The translations under genes and the position numbers were made by a program. Under the pieces are notes generated by a model. It was given only the letters and a program-made list of their open reading frames with translations. It had not been told where the DNA came from and did no database searches. A stretch of DNA of 64,000 nucleotides from Aquimarina acroporae (GTDB lineage Bacteria; Bacteroidota; Bacteroidia; Flavobacteriales; Flavobacteriaceae), in assembly GCF_023195925.1 (NCBI RefSeq), contig NZ_JALPRE010000007.1, forward strand, positions 186,001 through 250,000, in the 5' to 3' direction. Shown here in pieces: positions 61,272 through 64,000 of the stretch. Positions within the stretch are counted from its first letter, which is position 1, and each line of letters starts with the position of its first letter.

Positions 61272-64000
61272 ATCCTTCTATTTTTATATTTAAGTTTTCT
61301 TTTTCTGATATCTGATATACCTTAAGACGAACTTTTCCTGGTATATTTTGAATACGTATTACTGAGTCTACCAGTAATGGATATTCTAAGGGTTGATACT
61401 GATTCATCTCTTCTTCACGTAATAATTCAATAATTAGATTATCCAAGAGCTGTAATTCAGAGATTTTGTTTTCCATGAGATTAATGATAAGTTGTTGCAC
61501 TTGCTCCTCTCTGATATACATCCGAATTGCAGCTTTTTTATAGATCTGATATTCCAAAAAGGGAGTTAGAAAGTTAGAATTCCATTCGAGTGAACGAGTA
61601 ACTCCCTTTACATTGGTGAGTACCAATCCTTCCCATAACTGAAGTAGCTTTTTGTCGTGATTATAAATAAACACATCGATTACAGTATGATCGTTATCTT
61701 CATATCTTTCCATAGTTTTGATGTATACAAACTCTTCAGAATTACTAGTATTTATACTTATGCGAGTTGCAGCCGTAGGCAATAATTGTTGAGCTGGTCG
61801 ACAAGCTTGATGGCAATGAATCGCTGCATCATTTAATCCTGGATCTCCTAAAACAAGACGATCTGAAACGAAAGAACCAAACCAGTTATCTGTATCATTT
61901 GTTTGTGCCTTTGCCAAAGATTTTATGGATTGCAAAACGTGAAATTCTTGAATTCTTCTAAACGCTCCGTGATGGAATAACAAATCGTCGTAAAACTTCT
62001 CTTGTACATCAAAGTCTAAACTTTGATCTTTTGGCAGGTCTATCGAAAGTGTTTTCTGATGTAATTCTTGTTTTAAATTTACAGTAGCCTCAAAGCAAGT
62101 AACCGCAAAATCAGAATCTTCACTTTGTACGACAACTTTAAAACTATCTTTTGATAGTCGTGTCGTTATAAATCTCACAATATTATTACCCTTTTCAGGA
62201 ATAAATATCGATTTGTCAATCTTCAAATTTTCAAATTCCCAAACCGTATTTTCCTGTTGAGATAATGCCTGACAACATTGCGCCATTCCTTCAAGAATCA
62301 TTACCGTAGGAAACACATATTGACCATTGAACACGTGATCTTTTAAATACTTATCATCATCAAGGTTAACCGATACTTCTGAAACCATCTCAACACCGGG
62401 AATATAATCTCTCACATCGCCAATAAATCTCCCCAGAGAAAATCGTTGTTTCGAAAATATGATAGTTCCAATGTTATTGAATCTACTAGTGATCACAAAT
62501 CGCCCAGTAGCCTCATTATCTGCATACAGGCTTTGTAATTTTTCAATGCCTTGTTTTACAGGAATTGGCCATACTCCTTGAGCTTTTAAATGCTCTATAC
62601 TATTTAATGCAACCCCCATACCGGTTTCATCCCAAACCGACCATTCTAAGGTCATACATTTGCATCGAGGAAACTCTTTTTGAAGTTGTGTCGTATAAAT
62701 TGCTAACTGATCATTGGCCCAGGCATAATCTGCATTTCTTTGCATTCCGCTTTGGGCAATTATAGATCCATAACTTACAATTGTTTTTACCTCATCGATA
62801 TTTTGCAGGCCAGTGATGATATTATCAAGTCCTTCGATCTTAACCTTAGTAGTTTCCCTAAAATGCGCTAATGTTAACTCCTGAATAGGTTTTGGTCTAT
62901 TAATTCCTGCCCCATGAAGAATATGATGTACATCTCCCCATTTGTCATGTACTTCTTTGAGTACTTTATGCATTTTTATGGTATCACAAACATCTACAGC
63001 ATAGTATTCAAAACTTATATTATGCTCTTTTAAAAGTTCTAAATTTTTTGATAACAATGCATCTTTATCTGGTTGAGCTCTTCCGATTAATATTGCTTGA
63101 GCACCATATGATTTTGACAATGCCAGAACTGATTCGAAGGTGATTCCTTTTCCTCCTCCTGTAGCCAAAATCACATCTCCTTCAGAAATGGCCTTTGTCT
63201 TTTTACCTCTTTTAGGAAAGTAAACGCTATACTCAGATTCTGTTCGACTTTCGTGATTATCATAATGCACTTCTTTGTATTTCCCTATATATGAAAGCTC
63301 TTGTTCTACAATCTTTAAGTTATCATCAATATCTTCTGCAAGACTCAATGTCATTGCAAGATCTATCTGAGAATTTTCTTGTAAATAGGTTTTAAATACC
63401 GGCTTTAAATCCTTTGTAGTTTCTTGACCTACAATTTCGACCAATACAAAAGTGGTGTACTTATCGTTTTGCAAATTGTGGATAAAATCAAGAAAATGAG
63501 CAAGAATATTATCTTTTGAATCTGACCTGTACACAAATATGATTCCATCATTTATTTGTAGTTTCTTCGACTTTAATTTAGTTGCCCAATCCTTTGCAAT
63601 TCCTGAAATGTCTTTAACAACAATTTCTCCTTGTGATTTTTTTAAGTTGGTTTTAATTAATTTTCTTGAAACCGCGCTTCTCTTAAAAACATGAGTCCAA
63701 TGATGCACATTTTCAAAAGAAACATCGTTATTTGCTTTTCCATTTCTTGTATTTACTTCACCCTTAAAAATTAGTTGGCTTAGTTCTTTCAAAGTACCAT
63801 CTCCATTTGCCAAAAGTGAAGCCTCAGAGAATACTTTATGATCTCGATTAAAAGTTTTTGCTACGAGCGAAACTATTTCTGTGATCACCAAAGAATTTAA
63901 ATGTAACTGTGACAAAATTCTATCGTCATCGGTAATTTCGGATGATGGAATCTCTGTTTTAGCACTAATCAGGTTTTTGATGTAAGATAGAACACCTTCT
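61258..64000 (-). CDS. Iterative type I PKS of the enediyne (PksE) type, C-terminal part (ACP-KR-DH), cut by window edge
   Basis: The frame is open to the last base, so the N-terminal part (expected KS and AT) lies beyond the window; 913 residues are visible. Counting from the in-frame TTG at 63915, which is not the true start, the order is: ACP with LSQLHLNSLVI (Ser8, codon near 63892; LHLxS as in PksE carriers); KR with TGGGKGIT (252-259) and S384/Y397/N401 (YAWAN); PksE-type DH with HxxxGxxxxP as H527-VFN-G531-QYVF-P536 plus EGMAQ, and D696 in GLNDAAIHCHQAC. The PPTase domain typical of PksE is absent; the protein ends after about 170 mostly helical residues. Confidence 0.88.
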   Translation of the reverse strand, partial: EGVLSYIKNLISAKTEIPSSEITDDDRILSQLHLNSLVITEIVSLVAKTFNRDHKVFSEASLLANGDGTLKELSQLIFKGEVNTRNGKANNDVSFENVHHWTHVFKRSAVSRKLIKTNLKKSQGEIVVKDISGIAKDWATKLKSKKLQINDGIIFVYRSDSKDNILAHFLDFIHNLQNDKYTTFVLVEIVGQETTKDLKPVFKTYLQENSQIDLAMTLSLAEDIDDNLKIVEQELSYIGKYKEVHYDNHESRTESEYSVYFPKRGKKTKAISEGDVILATGGGKGITFESVLALSKSYGAQAILIGRAQPDKDALLSKNLELLKEHNISFEYYAVDVCDTIKMHKVLKEVHDKWGDVHHILHGAGINRPKPIQELTLAHFRETTKVKIEGLDNIITGLQNIDEVKTIVSYGSIIAQSGMQRNADYAWANDQLAIYTTQLQKEFPRCKCMTLEWSVWDETGMGVALNSIEHLKAQGVWPIPVKQGIEKLQSLYADNEATGRFVITSRFNNIGTIIFSKQRFSLGRFIGDVRDYIPGVEMVSEVSVNLDDDKYLKDHVFNGQYVFPTVMILEGMAQCCQALSQQENTVWEFENLKIDKSIFIPEKGNNIVRFITTRLSKDSFKVVVQSEDSDFAVTCFEATVNLKQELHQKTLSIDLPKDQSLDFDVQEKFYDDLLFHHGAFRRIQEFHVLQSIKSLAKAQTNDTDNWFGSFVSDRLVLGDPGLNDAAIHCHQACRPAQQLLPTAATRISINTSNSEEFVYIKTMERYEDNDHTVIDVFIYNHDKKLLQLWEGLVLTNVKGVTRSLEWNSNFLTPFLEYQIYKKAAIRMYIREEQVQQLIINLMENKISELQLLDNLIIELLREEEMNQYQPLEYPLLVDSVIRIQNIPGKVRLKVYQISEKENLNIKIEGYAND

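Noticed and set aside
63913..63915. TTG at 63915 as the start of a separate KR-DH protein
   Set aside because: The frame continues upstream to the window edge with an ACP-like sequence, and the TTG lies inside the carrier motif.
61258..64000. PUFA synthase (Pfa-type) as identity of the PKS
   Set aside because: The KR loop, DH HVFNGQYVFP segment and the CalE7-type thioesterase fit PksE better; no tandem ACPs are visible. The N-terminal part would settle it.

Overview
The window is AT-rich DNA from a member of Bacteroidota, most likely a marine Flavobacteriaceae (Aquimarina-like; the genus is an inference). Supporting signs are a type IX secretion C-terminal domain on an exported lipase-like protein, DUF3667 and DUF5686 family proteins, Bacteroidota-type promoters (TTG, about 19-20 bp, TAnnTTTG), very weak Shine-Dalgarno sites and many outer-membrane lipoproteins. 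Genes are tightly packed. I see no tRNA, rRNA, CRISPR array, transposase or prophage, and no gap longer than about 300 bases without a gene.

Layout. 1-17 kb: a cut-off DUF2461 gene, waaA (Kdo transferase), a T9SS-exported alpha/beta hydrolase, a sugar aminotransferase, a SNF2 helicase, an amidohydrolase, envelope proteins (DUF3667, MORN, DUF2490) and a haloalkane dehalogenase. 17-30 kb: fabD, fructosamine-kinase family, a 2TM-dihydrofolate reductase fusion, a class V PLP enzyme, egtD-egtB (ergothioneine), thyA, a CNT nucleoside transporter with an exported N-terminal extension, a DUF151 nuclease, etfA-etfB and pdhB. 30-37 kb: a DUF5686 outer-membrane protein, soluble and membrane pyrophosphatases (ppa, hppA) and an App1-type phosphatase. 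37-40.5 kb: a LexA-like self-cleaving repressor divergent from a three-gene DNA-repair-like cassette (DUF559 nuclease-like, radical SAM with helix-hairpin-helix, DUF4130), with palindromic operators between them. 40.6-51.4 kb: small lipoproteins, nitroreductase, methyltransferase, pentapeptide protein, porin, a rhodanese-MoeB fusion, a lipoprotein ending in a CxxCH haem motif, a curlin-repeat protein and a PLP decarboxylase. 51.5-53.8 kb: an ECF42-type sigma factor with two DGPF/YCII proteins.

The most striking region is 53.9-64.0 kb, all on the minus strand. The right edge cuts a large polyketide synthase whose visible part is ACP-KR-DH, with motifs typical of enediyne-type iterative PKSs (PksE). 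It overlaps a hot-dog thioesterase of the CalE7/SgcE10 type. Downstream follow a metallo-beta-lactamase-fold lipoprotein, an FtsX/MacB-type ABC transporter, a MoaD/ThiS-like sulfur carrier ending in GG, a four-helix membrane protein, a LolA-like lipoprotein-sorting factor and an outer-membrane barrel. I read this as a biosynthesis-and-export locus for an enediyne-PKS-type polyene or related product in a Bacteroidota host. The product itself cannot be deduced from this window.
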